Shown: piece by piece, positions 7,552-15,842 of the stretch | How positions within the stretch are numbered: the stretch's first letter is position 1 | Layout of the letters: each line of letters begins with the position of its first letter | Source: Dehalogenimonas sp. 4OHTPN | GTDB taxonomy: Bacteria > Chloroflexota > Dehalococcoidia > Dehalococcoidales > Dehalococcoidaceae | Direction: 5' to 3' | Assembly (NCBI RefSeq): GCF_040448695.1 | Contig: NZ_CP159307.1 | Span: 1,488,001 to 1,552,000, forward strand | Length of the DNA: 64,000 nt | Translations under genes and position numbers: made by a program | The notes under the pieces: model-generated | The model's database searches: none | What the model saw: the letters and a program-made list of their open reading frames with translations, nothing else | What the model was told of the DNA's origin: nothing

Positions 7552-10190
7552 CCCTTCAGCCTCTTAAGCTTGTCTTGAAGGGCTTCAAGCTTGGCTTTCT
7601 CCTTGGCGACGACTAGCGGCGGCGCCTTAGCCAGGAAATCAGCATTACTCAGCATCGCCGAAAGGCGGGCAACCTGACTTTCGGTTTCGGCCAGTTCTGT
7701 GGCCTGGCGTCTCGACTCCGCCTCCTGGTCAATCATGCCGGACAGCGGCAGCACGACCTCGAGGTCTTTCAGCACCAGCACGATACGCGCCATATCGCTC
7801 TCGCCGATGAAGCGGTCAGCAATAATCTCAAAGGGTCGCACCCGGACCAGAGTCTCAATAGTTGCCCGGTAGCGGTCGAGAGACGCCTTCAGTTCCCCGG
7901 CATGGATCTCCGCGGCGATCCACCGCCCGGCTTCGACCTTGTGCTCGGCGCGAACATTGCGGATAGCCCGAACAGCTTCGATCAGCTCCTCGACTAAAGC
8001 CTCAGCGGCGGCATCCACGACCGCCTTATCAGCCTTCGGGTAGTCAGCGACCATGATTGATTCGGGCGGGTTCGTTAAGTACTTCCGCAGGTGCTGCCAC
8101 AGTTCCTCAGTCACGAAAGGCATGAATGGATGCAACAGCCGCAGCGACTCATCGAGGATTTTTAAGAGCACCGACACCGGAGAAGGCAAGGTCCCGGATT
8201 GCAGCCTGATTTTGGCCAGCTCTATATACCAGTCGCAGAACTCGCCCCAGATGAAGTCGTGGACGGTTCTCTCAGCCTCACCGAACTGTAAGTCTTCCAT
8301 GTATGCCGCCACCTGGGAGATGGTGCGCGACAGGCGGGAAAGTATCCAGCGGTCCTCGGCCGGTAGGTCACGCGGGTAAACCGGCGGCACTTTCTCGGCC
8401 TTGGCCAAAGCGGCAATGACGAAGCGCCCGGCGTTATGGAGCTTGTTGGCGAAGTTGCGCCCGGCTTCCAGCCGGTTCTCCGACAATTTGATGTCGTTGC
8501 CGGGCGAATTGCCGGTGGTGATGCCGAATCTCAAGGCATCGGTGCCGAATTTATCGATCAAAGCGAGCGGGTTCAACACATTGCCCTTGACTTTGGACAT
8601 CTTCTCGCCCTTCTCGTCGCGGATGAGGCCGTGGAGATATACCGTGTCAAAGGGAATCTTGCCGGTGTTTTCGAGACCCATGGTGATCATCCGGGATACC
8701 CAGAAGGTCAAAATGTCGTAGCCGGTCTCCATGACGGTGGTGGGGTAGAAGTAGTCCAAGTCCGCTGTCTTATTCGGCCAGCCGAGGGTAGAATGGGGCC
8801 AGAGGCCGGAGGAGAACCAGGTATCCAGCACATCCGGGTCCTGTTCAATATCCGTGGAGCGGCATTTTGTACATTGTGTTGGAAAATCGATTGAAACGAT
8901 TACCTCGCCGCAGGAGCGGCAGTACCACACCGGAATACGGTGGCCCCACCACAGCTGGCGGGAGATGCACCAGTCACGGATGTTCTCCATCCAGTTGAGG
9001 TATTGTTTGATAAACCTCTCGGGCAGGATCTTAATCCGGCCGGAGGTGACCGCCTCGATGGCGGGTTTGGCCAGGGCTTCCATCCTAACGAACCACTGGC
9101 GGGAAGCCAACGGCTCGGTCACGGTGGCGCAGCGCTGGCAATGCCCTACCGAATGGCTGTAGTCCTGAACCAGCGCCAGCAGTCCCATCCGGGCCAGTTC
9201 TTCGGCGATGATTTTCCTCGCCGCGTACCTATCCATGCCGGCGAAACGCCCGGCATTCTTGTTAAGCGTCGCGTCGTCGTTGAAGATATTCAGAAGGGGC
9301 AAATTATGGCGGCTGGCGATATCGAAGTCAGTCGGGTCATGGGCTGGGGTCGTTTTGACGGCGCCGGTGCCGAAGGTCATGTCCACCACAGAGTCGGCGA
9401 CGATGGGGATCTCACGGTCCACGAGCGGCAGCAGCAGAGTCCTGCCGACCAGATCCCGGTAGCGTTCATCGTCCGGGTGGACGGCCACGGCAACATCGCC
9501 AAGCATGGTTTCCGGCCGGGTCGTCGCTACGGTGACGAAGCGCGTCGGATCGTCAGCCAGAGGGTACTTGATGTGCCACAGGTGGCCGGAAAGGTCCTTG
9601 TGATCTACCTCGAGGTCGGAGATGGCGGTGTGGCAGCGGGGGCACCAGTTGATGATGCGCTCACCGCGATAGATGAGGCCTTTGTCATAGAGGTTTTTGA
9701 ACGTCGTCCGGACGGCCAGGCTGGGACCTTCGTCCAGGGTGAAGACCTCGCGGTCCCAGTCGCAGGAAGCGCCCAGCTTCATATGCTGCTTCCTGATGGT
9801 TTCACGGCAGGAGTTGGCCCACTCCCACATCCGCCGGGTGAAGGCCTCGCGACCGAGGTCGTATTTGGTCTTCTTCTCTTTGGCCAGCATGCGCTCCACC
9901 ACCACCTGGGCAGCGATGCCGGCGTGGTCGACGCCCGGCAGCCACAGGGTAGGCTCGCCCTTCATGCGGTGCCAGCGGATCATGATGTCCTCAAGAGTAG
10001 CGGTCAGGGCGTGGCCCAGGTGCAGTTCTCCAGTAACGTTGGGCGGAGGCATGATGATGACGAAAGGTTTTTTGTTCCGGTCGATGACGGGCTTGAAGTA
10101 GCCCTGCTCCATCCAGAACTTGTACCACTTTTCTTCCACCTGAGACGGGTCATAAGCCTTGGAGAGTTCGGGGGCGGGAATATCGGTCAT
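7548..10190 (-). CDS. valS: Valyl-tRNA synthetase
   Basis: Charges tRNA-Val and edits mis-activated threonine. 880 aa, full length for a class Ia enzyme. The nucleotide-binding HIGH-type motif appears as PPPNVTGELHLGHAL, and the KMSKS motif as GEKMSKVKGN. The editing (CP1) domain contains ATTRPETMLGD, and two CxxC zinc pairs are visible (WCPRC; WYCRSCGE…TKCR). The C-terminal coiled coil is rich in Lys/Glu. Transcription probably starts at the GTGCTAGAAT box at 10221-10230, within repeat copy B. Confidence 0.97.
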   Translation of the reverse strand: MTDIPAPELSKAYDPSQVEEKWYKFWMEQGYFKPVIDRNKKPFVIIMPPPNVTGELHLGHALTATLEDIMIRWHRMKGEPTLWLPGVDHAGIAAQVVVERMLAKEKKTKYDLGREAFTRRMWEWANSCRETIRKQHMKLGASCDWDREVFTLDEGPSLAVRTTFKNLYDKGLIYRGERIINWCPRCHTAISDLEVDHKDLSGHLWHIKYPLADDPTRFVTVATTRPETMLGDVAVAVHPDDERYRDLVGRTLLLPLVDREIPIVADSVVDMTFGTGAVKTTPAHDPTDFDIASRHNLPLLNIFNDDATLNKNAGRFAGMDRYAARKIIAEELARMGLLALVQDYSHSVGHCQRCATVTEPLASRQWFVRMEALAKPAIEAVTSGRIKILPERFIKQYLNWMENIRDWCISRQLWWGHRIPVWYCRSCGEVIVSIDFPTQCTKCRSTDIEQDPDVLDTWFSSGLWPHSTLGWPNKTADLDYFYPTTVMETGYDILTFWVSRMITMGLENTGKIPFDTVYLHGLIRDEKGEKMSKVKGNVLNPLALIDKFGTDALRFGITTGNSPGNDIKLSENRLEAGRNFANKLHNAGRFVIAALAKAEKVPPVYPRDLPAEDRWILSRLSRTISQVAAYMEDLQFGEAERTVHDFIWGEFCDWYIELAKIRLQSGTLPSPVSVLLKILDESLRLLHPFMPFVTEELWQHLRKYLTNPPESIMVADYPKADKAVVDAAAEALVEELIEAVRAIRNVRAEHKVEAGRWIAAEIHAGELKASLDRYRATIETLVRVRPFEIIADRFIGESDMARIVLVLKDLEVVLPLSGMIDQEAESRRQATELAETESQVARLSAMLSNADFLAKAPPLVVAKEKAKLEALQDKLKRLKG

Positions 10191-10232
10191 CGGATTGTCC
10201 TTGAAGTTATAGTGGATGGTATTCTAGCACTT

Positions 10233-10502
10233 TCAGCCATCAGTTTTCAGTTGAAGGGGGCGATTTGTTTTTGATTCTGGCCTAAAAAACATGTTTTTAC
10301 CGGGACGATTCCACTGACCGCGTTCAAACCGCCGCAACGCACGATTGGGTTCGATATCCGTCAGTTTTGGGAACAAATACCTTCCTGCGATGCGAAATAC
10401 CCTTCGAGCATTCGAAATCAGCATGGCGTGGGCACTAAACAAAAAGCCCGCTCCGTCATACGGCCGGGAAAGGTTGACTTTGGGTGAAAAGTTGGGGTTC
10501 AT
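10233..10502 (-). CDS. Repeat-encoded 89-aa ORF, unknown, possibly leaderless
   Basis: Starts MNPNFSPKVNLSRPYDGAG and ends LQLKTDG. It is basic (many Arg/Lys), with no membrane segment or known motif. The ATG lies nine bases after the TATAAT of a strong promoter, so the transcript would be essentially leaderless. The equivalent frame in copy A has ATA at the start. The pattern of differences between copies shows no clear protein-level selection. It could be a real small protein, a decayed ORF or a chance frame in a repeated non-coding element. Confidence 0.35.
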   Translation of the reverse strand: MNPNFSPKVNLSRPYDGAGFLFSAHAMLISNARRVFRIAGRYLFPKLTDIEPNRALRRFERGQWNRPGKNMFFRPESKTNRPLQLKTDG

Positions 10503-10510
10503 GGGCGGGT

Positions 10511-10541
10511 ATTATAGCACAGGTGTTCCTCGTTCTGTCAA
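10511..10541 (-). promoter_or_regulatory. Promoter of repeat copy B
   Basis: Minus strand: TTGACA (10541-10536), 19-base spacer, TATAAT (10516-10511) with extended GTGC. The spacer contains GGAACACCTGTGC, an imperfect dyad also present in copies A and C. Confidence 0.7.
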
Positions 10542-10721
10542 GAGAGTTTTGTCGTTTTTGGTGTAGCCTGAAGATAAAAAAATAAAAAATACTTCTTAGA
10601 TTACAAAGATTGTTCCGTACCTTAGAGCAACCACAGAGAATTTGGTGGTGGAACCTAATTGCACAAACAGTAGAGACGAAGTGTCAAAGTTGTCTCGGTT
10701 AATTGGCTTGCTTTCTCGTTG

Positions 10722-10727
10722 TATAAT
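10722..10727 (+). promoter_or_regulatory. -10 element upstream of the PLD-like gene
   Basis: TATAAT at 10722-10727, 29 bases before the GTG start, with no convincing -35. The AAGGAAGG ribosome site lies between. Confidence 0.4.
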
Positions 10728-10756
10728 AGACGGCAAACTTACTAAAGGAAGGTAAC

Positions 10757-11476
10757 GTGGTAAAATTCCTAAACACTACCGGCGTGTCCTACCACCTTGA
10801 ACAACTTCTAAGAAATACGAGGGAAAAGTTGATCCTAATAAGCCCGTACCTCAAAGTCAACGATAGAGTCAGACAAGCTTTACAAGAACTCGATAGATTC
10901 AAATATGATATTAGACTTGTCTTTAGAGACAATCAATTAAATCCTAGCGAACAAAAATGGCTAAGTGCTTTATCAAATATTCGAACAAGTTTCTGCCAAA
11001 ATCTTCATGCAAAATGCTATTTGAATGAAACAGAAGCAATTATCACCTCCATGAATTTATACGAATCATCACAGATTAATAATTATGAAATGGGGGTGCT
11101 TGTTACCAAGGAACAAGACCCAGACCTTTATAAAGCTATCTATGAAGAAGCGATGATCTTAGTTCGTGATAGCACCGATGTTAGAATCACCGTATCCGAA
11201 GTACCCAAGAAACCTATGTTTTCGGAGAATAAAACCTTACCGCCGGTATCTGGTTTCTGTATTCGGTGCCATACAGAACTCAAATTGAATCCTATGATTC
11301 CTTATTGTAAGGACTGTTATACACTCTGGAAGAAGAAGCAGGACGATACGCAAGAAGAGCGATACTGCCATATTTGCGGGAAAGCAAATCCTTCTAGCAT
11401 AAACAAGCCAAGTTGTTATGAATGTTATAAATCCAATAAAAATAAACTCGAATTCCCAATAGTTTCAAACAAATAA
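10757..11476 (+). CDS. Phospholipase-D-like protein with C-terminal zinc ribbons
   Basis: 239 aa. The N-terminal half is a single PLD-fold domain. Its HKD-type motif is visible as LHAKCYLNETEAIITSMN (about residues 93-110), with Glu where Asp is usual and Ser-Met-Asn where GSxN is usual. Such single-HKD proteins act as dimers, as nucleases or phosphodiesterases. The C-terminal third has paired Cys motifs (CIRCH…CKDC and CHICG…CYEC), suggesting two small zinc ribbons. Start is GTG after AAGGAAGG. Base composition is far more AT-rich than all neighbours, which implies recent acquisition. It stands alone, without a recognisable restriction or toxin partner. Confidence 0.75.
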   Translation: MVKFLNTTGVSYHLEQLLRNTREKLILISPYLKVNDRVRQALQELDRFKYDIRLVFRDNQLNPSEQKWLSALSNIRTSFCQNLHAKCYLNETEAIITSMNLYESSQINNYEMGVLVTKEQDPDLYKAIYEEAMILVRDSTDVRITVSEVPKKPMFSENKTLPPVSGFCIRCHTELKLNPMIPYCKDCYTLWKKKQDDTQEERYCHICGKANPSSINKPSCYECYKSNKNKLEFPIVSNK

Positions 11477-11810
11477 GCCATTATTTGCTTCCTACGTTTC
11501 GATTTCGACCTTGGCATTTGTTCCCCCTTGTTAATGTGGCTAGGGGGAGCTGGTGTGGGTAAAAACAAGCACGACCGATAGATTGCTTCGGTGTTGCCCT
11601 GCAAAGACGGAGGCATTGAAATCGGAGGGCTATTCGGGAATGACGTTCATGCTCTCACCTCCCCTCTCCCACCACGCGGGCCGCAAGGGATAATACGGGT
11701 TGCCACGCGCACCCGGCGCTCGCAATGACAGTGTTATCTCATAGCGGAGATATTGAATCAGCAGTCTCGGATGCTCTACAATCACCCGGCATTAAATATG
11801 AGGTAACGAC
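11477..11810. other. Intergenic stretch with degenerate repeat sequences
   Basis: No gene recognised. The first part remains AT-rich like the preceding gene. From about 11655 come CTCACCTCCCCTCTCCCACC and 'TTGCCACGCGCACCCGG…CTCGCAATGACA', both of the intergenic-repeat types common in GC-rich genomes. GAGG at 11801 is the ribosome site of the next gene. Confidence 0.5.
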
Positions 11811-12200
11811 TTGAGCAAGGAAATTATTCATACCGATAAAGCCCCCAAAGCCATAGGCCCTTACTCCCAGGCGGTGAAAGCCGGAAACCTGCTGTTCACC
11901 TCCGGCCAACTGCCGATCAACCCGGCGACAGGCGAAATTAAAGGCGATATGACCGCCCAAACGCGGCAGACGCTGGAAAACCTGAAGGCGGTAATTGAAG
12001 CGGCGGGCGGGACACTCCAGGACGCGGTCAAGGCAACGGTGTTCATCACCGACCTTAAAGGGTTTGCCGCGATGAACGCGGTTTACGCCGAATTTTTCCC
12101 GAACTGGCCTCCGGCCAGGAGCACCGTCGAGGTCTCCGGGCTGGCCAGGGGCGCCCTGGTGGAGATAGAGGCCGTCGCGGTTATCGGGGATGGAAAATAG
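11811..12200 (+). CDS. ridA: RidA-family enamine/imine deaminase
   Basis: Hydrolyses reactive enamine/imine intermediates such as 2-aminoacrylate released by PLP enzymes. 129 aa, the normal length, starting at TTG after GAGG. It has the typical [19 protein letters not shown] opening, the G-DxxxQ region and the active-site Arg in [20 protein letters not shown]. First of three closely spaced plus-strand genes. Confidence 0.95.
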   Translation: MSKEIIHTDKAPKAIGPYSQAVKAGNLLFTSGQLPINPATGEIKGDMTAQTRQTLENLKAVIEAAGGTLQDAVKATVFITDLKGFAAMNAVYAEFFPNWPPARSTVEVSGLARGALVEIEAVAVIGDGK

Positions 12201-12202
12201 CT

Positions 12203-12541
12203 ATGCCGACCTACGAATACGATTGCCCGACCTGCCAATCCAAATACGAAGTAACCCGCAAATTCAGCGAAACCGGCGGCGGCACCTGCCCAAAGTGCGG
12301 CCGCGAGGGGCGCAGGGTATACTGCGCGCCGTATCTGGTGTTCAAGGGCCCGGGCTTCTACGTTACGGACAGCCGCACCGAGAAAGATCCCGAACTGGAA
12401 CACCGCCAGAAGGAAAAAGAAGCCGCCGAAAAAGCGGAAAAAGCGGCCGCGGAGCCGGAAGCCAAGAAGACCGAACCGGATGCCGGCACCGGCAAGCCCG
12501 CCCCGGCCGAGAGTAAAAGCCCGGCGGTGCCGGAAAAATAA
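12203..12541 (+). CDS. FmdB-family zinc-ribbon protein
   Basis: 112 aa. The first 45 residues form the FmdB putative regulatory domain: MPTYEYDCPTC, then CPKCG. The rest is a low-complexity Lys/Glu/Ala/Pro tail with a probable coiled stretch, predicted disordered. Begins 2 bases after ridA and is surely cotranscribed. Function of the family is not established. Confidence 0.85.
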   Translation: MPTYEYDCPTCQSKYEVTRKFSETGGGTCPKCGREGRRVYCAPYLVFKGPGFYVTDSRTEKDPELEHRQKEKEAAEKAEKAAAEPEAKKTEPDAGTGKPAPAESKSPAVPEK

Positions 12542-12568
12542 CAGCGGAAATCCTGGAAGGCTATCACG

Positions 12569-13216
12569 ATGACATCAGGCACCGGTCTGGTCATAAGAAA
12601 AGAACGGAAAAAGGATTTCAGAGTAGTCGAAAACCTAATCCGCGAGGCGTTCTGGAACCGCTATATCCCGGGCTGCAGCGAACACCTGGTGCTCCATAAA
12701 CTCAGAAAACACGCCGATTTCATACCCGAACTCGACCTTGTCGCCGAAAAGGACGGGAGGATCACGGGGCAGATCGTTTTCAGCCGGGCCGTCATCAGAG
12801 ACGACCGGGGCGAAGAAAAAGAAGTCATCAGCTTCGGGCCGGTGAGCGTATTGCCGGAATTCCAGAAACTGGGCATCGGCAGCGCTTTGATAAAGCATGC
12901 CATCGGCCTGGCGCGGGACATGGGGTTTGCCGCCGTTTGCATCTACGGCGACCCGAGATATTACAGCCGTTTCGGCTTCAGGTGCGCCGAAAAGTACGAT
13001 ATCAGGACATCTGATGGCAAATTCGCCGCGGCCTTGCTGGCGCTGGAGCTGCGGCCGGGGGCATTAAAGGACACGCCGGGCCGGTTCATGGAAAGCTCCG
13101 CCTTTGCCATTAATGAATCTGAACTCTTGAAGTTCGACACCCGGTTCCCTCCAAAGGAAAAAGCTGAAACGGAGTCGCAGCGGGAATTCATGACTCTGGT
13201 CAGCCTCAGGTACTGA
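12569..13216 (+). CDS. GNAT-family N-acetyltransferase
   Basis: 215 aa, the YhbS-like group. The acetyl-CoA loop is visible as LPEFQKLGIGSALIKHAIGLA, followed by VCIYGDPRYYSRFGF. GGAAGG lies 8 bases before the ATG. Substrate unknown. Confidence 0.88.
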   Translation: MTSGTGLVIRKERKKDFRVVENLIREAFWNRYIPGCSEHLVLHKLRKHADFIPELDLVAEKDGRITGQIVFSRAVIRDDRGEEKEVISFGPVSVLPEFQKLGIGSALIKHAIGLARDMGFAAVCIYGDPRYYSRFGFRCAEKYDIRTSDGKFAAALLALELRPGALKDTPGRFMESSAFAINESELLKFDTRFPPKEKAETESQREFMTLVSLRY

Positions 13217-13242
13217 CGCGGGCCGGAAATAGAAACAGGCGG

Positions 13243-13461
13243 CTAGAACAGGTCATCCGCCGCGGGATCAGCCGGGGAGTCAGATTTCACCGCGCCGGTC
13301 TCCGGCCTGGGGTGGCGGGCGCGGCGGGGGTTGAGCGCCCGGATAAAGTATTGGCAGCCGATGACGAGGTCATCCTTGGCCAGGCGGCAGCGGCAGGGGA
13401 ACTGGTTGCGGTTGCAGACGTCGCAGAGTATCTCTGAGCCGCCGGTCAGACCATCCACCAT
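13243..13461 (-). CDS. Small Cys-motif protein (72 aa)
   Basis: Unrecognised. An N-terminal CDVC…CRCR…C cluster (ILCDVCNRNQFPCRCRL) suggests a metal site. The C-terminal third is Pro/Ala/Asp-rich and probably disordered. The ATG at 13461 has GAGG seven bases upstream, preferred over the TTG one codon earlier. Confidence 0.6.
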   Translation of the reverse strand: MVDGLTGGSEILCDVCNRNQFPCRCRLAKDDLVIGCQYFIRALNPRRARHPRPETGAVKSDSPADPAADDLF

Positions 13462-13599
13462 CAAAACACCTCACACCACACCCATTAAATTGTGCCAATT
13501 GTATGGCAGAAACCGCCGCCGGGCAAGAATTATTTTTCCGGTTGACATATTATTTGGGCTGCGGCCGGCGGCTGATTTAACCTTGCGCGCCGCTTGTGC

Positions 13600-13605
13600 T
13601 ATCAT
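13600..13605 (+). promoter_or_regulatory. Extended -10 for the 13636 gene
   Basis: TGTGC followed by TATCAT, 30 bases before the ATG. TTTAAC 18 bases upstream is a weak -35. Confidence 0.4.
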
Positions 13606-13635
13606 TACGTAAATTAGCGAGGCGAATGCAAACAT

Positions 13636-13956
13636 ATGAAACTCGGTGCCGGGGAACTCCTCCTGGTCGTGCTCATCATCGTGATTCTGGTGGCGCTGTC
13701 GCGCGCCAAGAAAACAGTCCAGGAAGTCAAGAGGGAAACCGAGGCGGCGCGCCCGGCCCGCAAAGCCGTCCCGGTCAAACCGCCGATCAAATATCCCCAG
13801 CTCCAGCTTTTAGGCATCCTGGTGATGCTGGTAGGCGTGGCCATGGCCGCCATCGGCTACCTGCTCCAGGAGGGGGTCATCTCCACCCTGTCGGTGGCGG
13901 GCATCGCCGTGCTGGTCTTCGGCATCGCCTTCATCATCCTGGCGCGCCGCCGGTAG
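13636..13956 (+). CDS. Small membrane protein (106 aa)
   Basis: An N-terminal hydrophobic helix (residues 6-21), a basic stretch (about 23-52), then two more membrane helices (about 55-75 and 82-102) ending in ARRR. The first helix followed by AKK recalls TatA/TatB proteins, but the amphipathic helix and acidic tail are lacking, so a Tat role is not supported. The next gene starts 39 bases downstream. Confidence 0.65.
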   Translation: MKLGAGELLLVVLIIVILVALSRAKKTVQEVKRETEAARPARKAVPVKPPIKYPQLQLLGILVMLVGVAMAAIGYLLQEGVISTLSVAGIAVLVFGIAFIILARRR

Positions 13957-13995
13957 GACGGCGCCGGCCGGGAAACCGGAGCGCGAGCAAACACT

Positions 13996-14838
13996 ATGAT
14001 TTTCAACCGCATCGGCATTATTTATCATCCGCTCAATAAAGCGGCTTTCGACCTGGGCCAACAGATTTCCGATTACCTCCAGGGTTCCGGCGCCGACTGC
14101 TGGCTGGGCTCCGCCTGGGAGAGCGACCAGTTGATACAGCGGATGGACGGCACCGACCTGGTCATCACCACCGGAGGCGACGGCACCATCCTCCGCGCCG
14201 CCCAGGCGGTGCTGCCGCGGGATATACCTATCGCATCGGTCAACCTGGGCAAGCTGGGTTTCATGACCGAGATACCGGCCGATGAAGCCATGGTCCAGCT
14301 GCAGCGTATTTTCGGGGGCGAGGGCTGGTATGACTGCCGTTCGGTCCTCGAGGTCAGCCTGACCTCCGGCAAAGGGCCGGAGAAGCAATTCCTGGCGGTC
14401 AACGACGTGGTGGCGGCGCGGGGCGGCATCGCCAGAATCATTTCCGTGGAGTGCCGGGTCGGGGACGCCCATTTTGCCACTTTCAAGGGCGACGGCGCGC
14501 TGGTGGCGACGGCCACCGGTTCTACCGGTTACAACTTCGCCGCCGGCGGCCCGGTGCTGCACCCCGATTCTTCCGATATGCTGCTGACGCCGATATTGCC
14601 CCACCTGGGGCGGAGCTACAGCCTGGTGGTTACCGGGGACAAGACAATCGGGATGAAAGTGTCCACCAATCACCAGGCGACGTTGTGCATCGACGGGCAT
14701 ATCAACGTCGAGCTCAAGACCGGAGATGTCATCCAGGTGCGTACCAGCGGCCGCCGCCTGCGGTTTATCAGGCTGCGGCCGGAAAACTCCTTCTACGCCG
14801 AACTGGACCACAAATTGAAAGGCAACAGACTGACATGA
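13996..14838 (+). CDS. nadK: NAD kinase
   Basis: Phosphorylates NAD to NADP. 280 aa. Diagnostic motifs are TTGGDGTILRAAQ, the following NLGKLGFMTE, the NDVV region and ATATGSTGYNFAAGGP. The stop overlaps the ATG of the next gene (ATGA). Confidence 0.96.
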   Translation: MIFNRIGIIYHPLNKAAFDLGQQISDYLQGSGADCWLGSAWESDQLIQRMDGTDLVITTGGDGTILRAAQAVLPRDIPIASVNLGKLGFMTEIPADEAMVQLQRIFGGEGWYDCRSVLEVSLTSGKGPEKQFLAVNDVVAARGGIARIISVECRVGDAHFATFKGDGALVATATGSTGYNFAAGGPVLHPDSSDMLLTPILPHLGRSYSLVVTGDKTIGMKVSTNHQATLCIDGHINVELKTGDVIQVRTSGRRLRFIRLRPENSFYAELDHKLKGNRLT

Positions 14839-15305
14839 AAGTTGAAAAAGCCACCATCAAGGACGTACCCCAGATACATAAGCTGGTCAATTCCTTCGCC
14901 GAGAGGGGCGCCATGCTGGCGCGGCCGCTTTCGGAGATCTATGAAAATATCCGCGATTTCTTCGTGGTGCGTGAAAACGGCAGCGTCGTAGCCTGCGCCG
15001 CGCTGCACATCTCCTGGGCCGACCTGGCCGAGGTCAAGTCGCTGGCGGTCGAATCATCCCACCAGCGGCAGAAATTCGGCAGCGCCCTGGTCAAGGCCTG
15101 CCTCAAGGAAGCCCGGGAACTGGGCATCAGCACCGTGTTCTGCCTGACCTACCAGCCGGTGTTCTTCTCCACCTGCGGCTTCAAAGAGGTTGAAAAGAAG
15201 GAACTGCCGCACAAGGTTTGGGGCGAGTGCTACCGCTGCCCGAAATTCCCCGACTGCGATGAAAGCGCCATGACCTTCAGCATCCCGGCGGCGGTCAATG
15301 CCTGA
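14835..15305 (+). CDS. GNAT acetyltransferase, ArgA-like
   Basis: 156 aa. GNAT fold with acetyl-CoA loop SSHQRQKFGSALVKACL and the C-terminal signature WGECYRCPKFPDCDESAM. That signature is typical of short stand-alone amino-acid N-acetyltransferases proposed to make N-acetylglutamate for arginine synthesis. The Cys cluster (CYRCPKFPDC) may bind metal. Starts inside the stop of nadK and overlaps the NUDIX gene by 8 bases. Arginine genes are not nearby, so the substrate is inferred from the family only. Confidence 0.8.
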   Translation: MKVEKATIKDVPQIHKLVNSFAERGAMLARPLSEIYENIRDFFVVRENGSVVACAALHISWADLAEVKSLAVESSHQRQKFGSALVKACLKEARELGISTVFCLTYQPVFFSTCGFKEVEKKELPHKVWGECYRCPKFPDCDESAMTFSIPAAVNA

Positions 15306-15816
15306 AAAAATAATCTCCAGCCGCACGGCTTTCAGCGGGCATTTCCGGGTGCGCCAGGACACCATCCGAACGGGCGCCAGGATAAGTACGCGCGACATCG
15401 TCGAATACCCCTCAGCGGTGGCGATGATAGCCGTGGATAACAACGACAAGATTATTCTGGAGCGGCAATACCGCCATGCCGCCGGCCGCGACCTGCTGGA
15501 GATACCGGCCGGCGGCATCGACCCCGGCGAGACGCCGGAAGCGGCGGCCTGCCGCGAGATGCAGGAAGAGACAGGCTACCGGCCGCGGCGCGTTGAAAAA
15601 CTCACCAACTTTTATTCGGCGCCGGGTTATTCCACCGAGCTTTTGCACCTGTTCCTGGTTAAAGACCTGGTAGAGGACCGGTTGACCGCCGAGGACAGCG
15701 AGGAGATTACCCTGGTGACGGTGTCACAGGAAGAAGCGCTCAAGCTTATCGCCGGGGGACAAATCATAGACGGCAAGAGCATCGCCGGGCTGCTGTTCTA
15801 TTTCAACCTGAGATAG
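15298..15816 (+). CDS. NUDIX hydrolase, ADP-ribose pyrophosphatase type
   Basis: 172 aa. The Nudix box is visible as GGIDPGETPEAAACREMQEETG (residues about 74-95), preceded by a βαβ region with LEIPA that is typical of ADP-sugar hydrolases. It probably cleaves ADP-ribose to AMP and ribose 5-phosphate. Coupled translationally to the upstream acetyltransferase. The NAD-related neighbour nadK fits a nucleotide-recycling role. Confidence 0.9.
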   Translation: MPEKIISSRTAFSGHFRVRQDTIRTGARISTRDIVEYPSAVAMIAVDNNDKIILERQYRHAAGRDLLEIPAGGIDPGETPEAAACREMQEETGYRPRRVEKLTNFYSAPGYSTELLHLFLVKDLVEDRLTAEDSEEITLVTVSQEEALKLIAGGQIIDGKSIAGLLFYFNLR

Positions 15817-15842
15817 CGCCCCCGAATCATCTTCCGTCATTC

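Larger units (their letters stand above)
10217..10563 (-). repeat. Long inverted repeat, copy B
   Basis: Minus-strand counterpart of copy A, ending directly upstream of valS. It contains a TTGACA/TATAAT promoter, an intact ATG-initiated 89-codon frame and the terminal GTGCTAGAATAC box that probably serves valS. About 90% identical to copy A through the ORF. The AT-rich phospholipase-D-like gene begins 194 bases outside it. Confidence 0.85.

Noticed and set aside
8940-10274. 444-aa open frame on the plus strand
   Set aside because: It lies antisense to valS, has no ribosome site and no recognisable domain; long antisense frames are expected in GC-rich genes.
10564-11810. tRNA-associated integration site around the AT-rich gene
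   Set aside because: No tRNA-like sequence, TΨC-arm motif or flanking direct repeat could be recognised.
13636-13956. TatA/TatB assignment of the small membrane protein
   Set aside because: Only the first helix is similar. Two extra membrane helices and the missing amphipathic helix argue against it.
13810-14811. 333-aa minus-strand frame
   Set aside because: Mirror of nadK and the preceding membrane protein; composition is typical of a shadow frame.
14451-14834. N-terminal extension of the second acetyltransferase
   Set aside because: It is the wrong frame of nadK; the ATG in the ATGA overlap gives a full GNAT domain.
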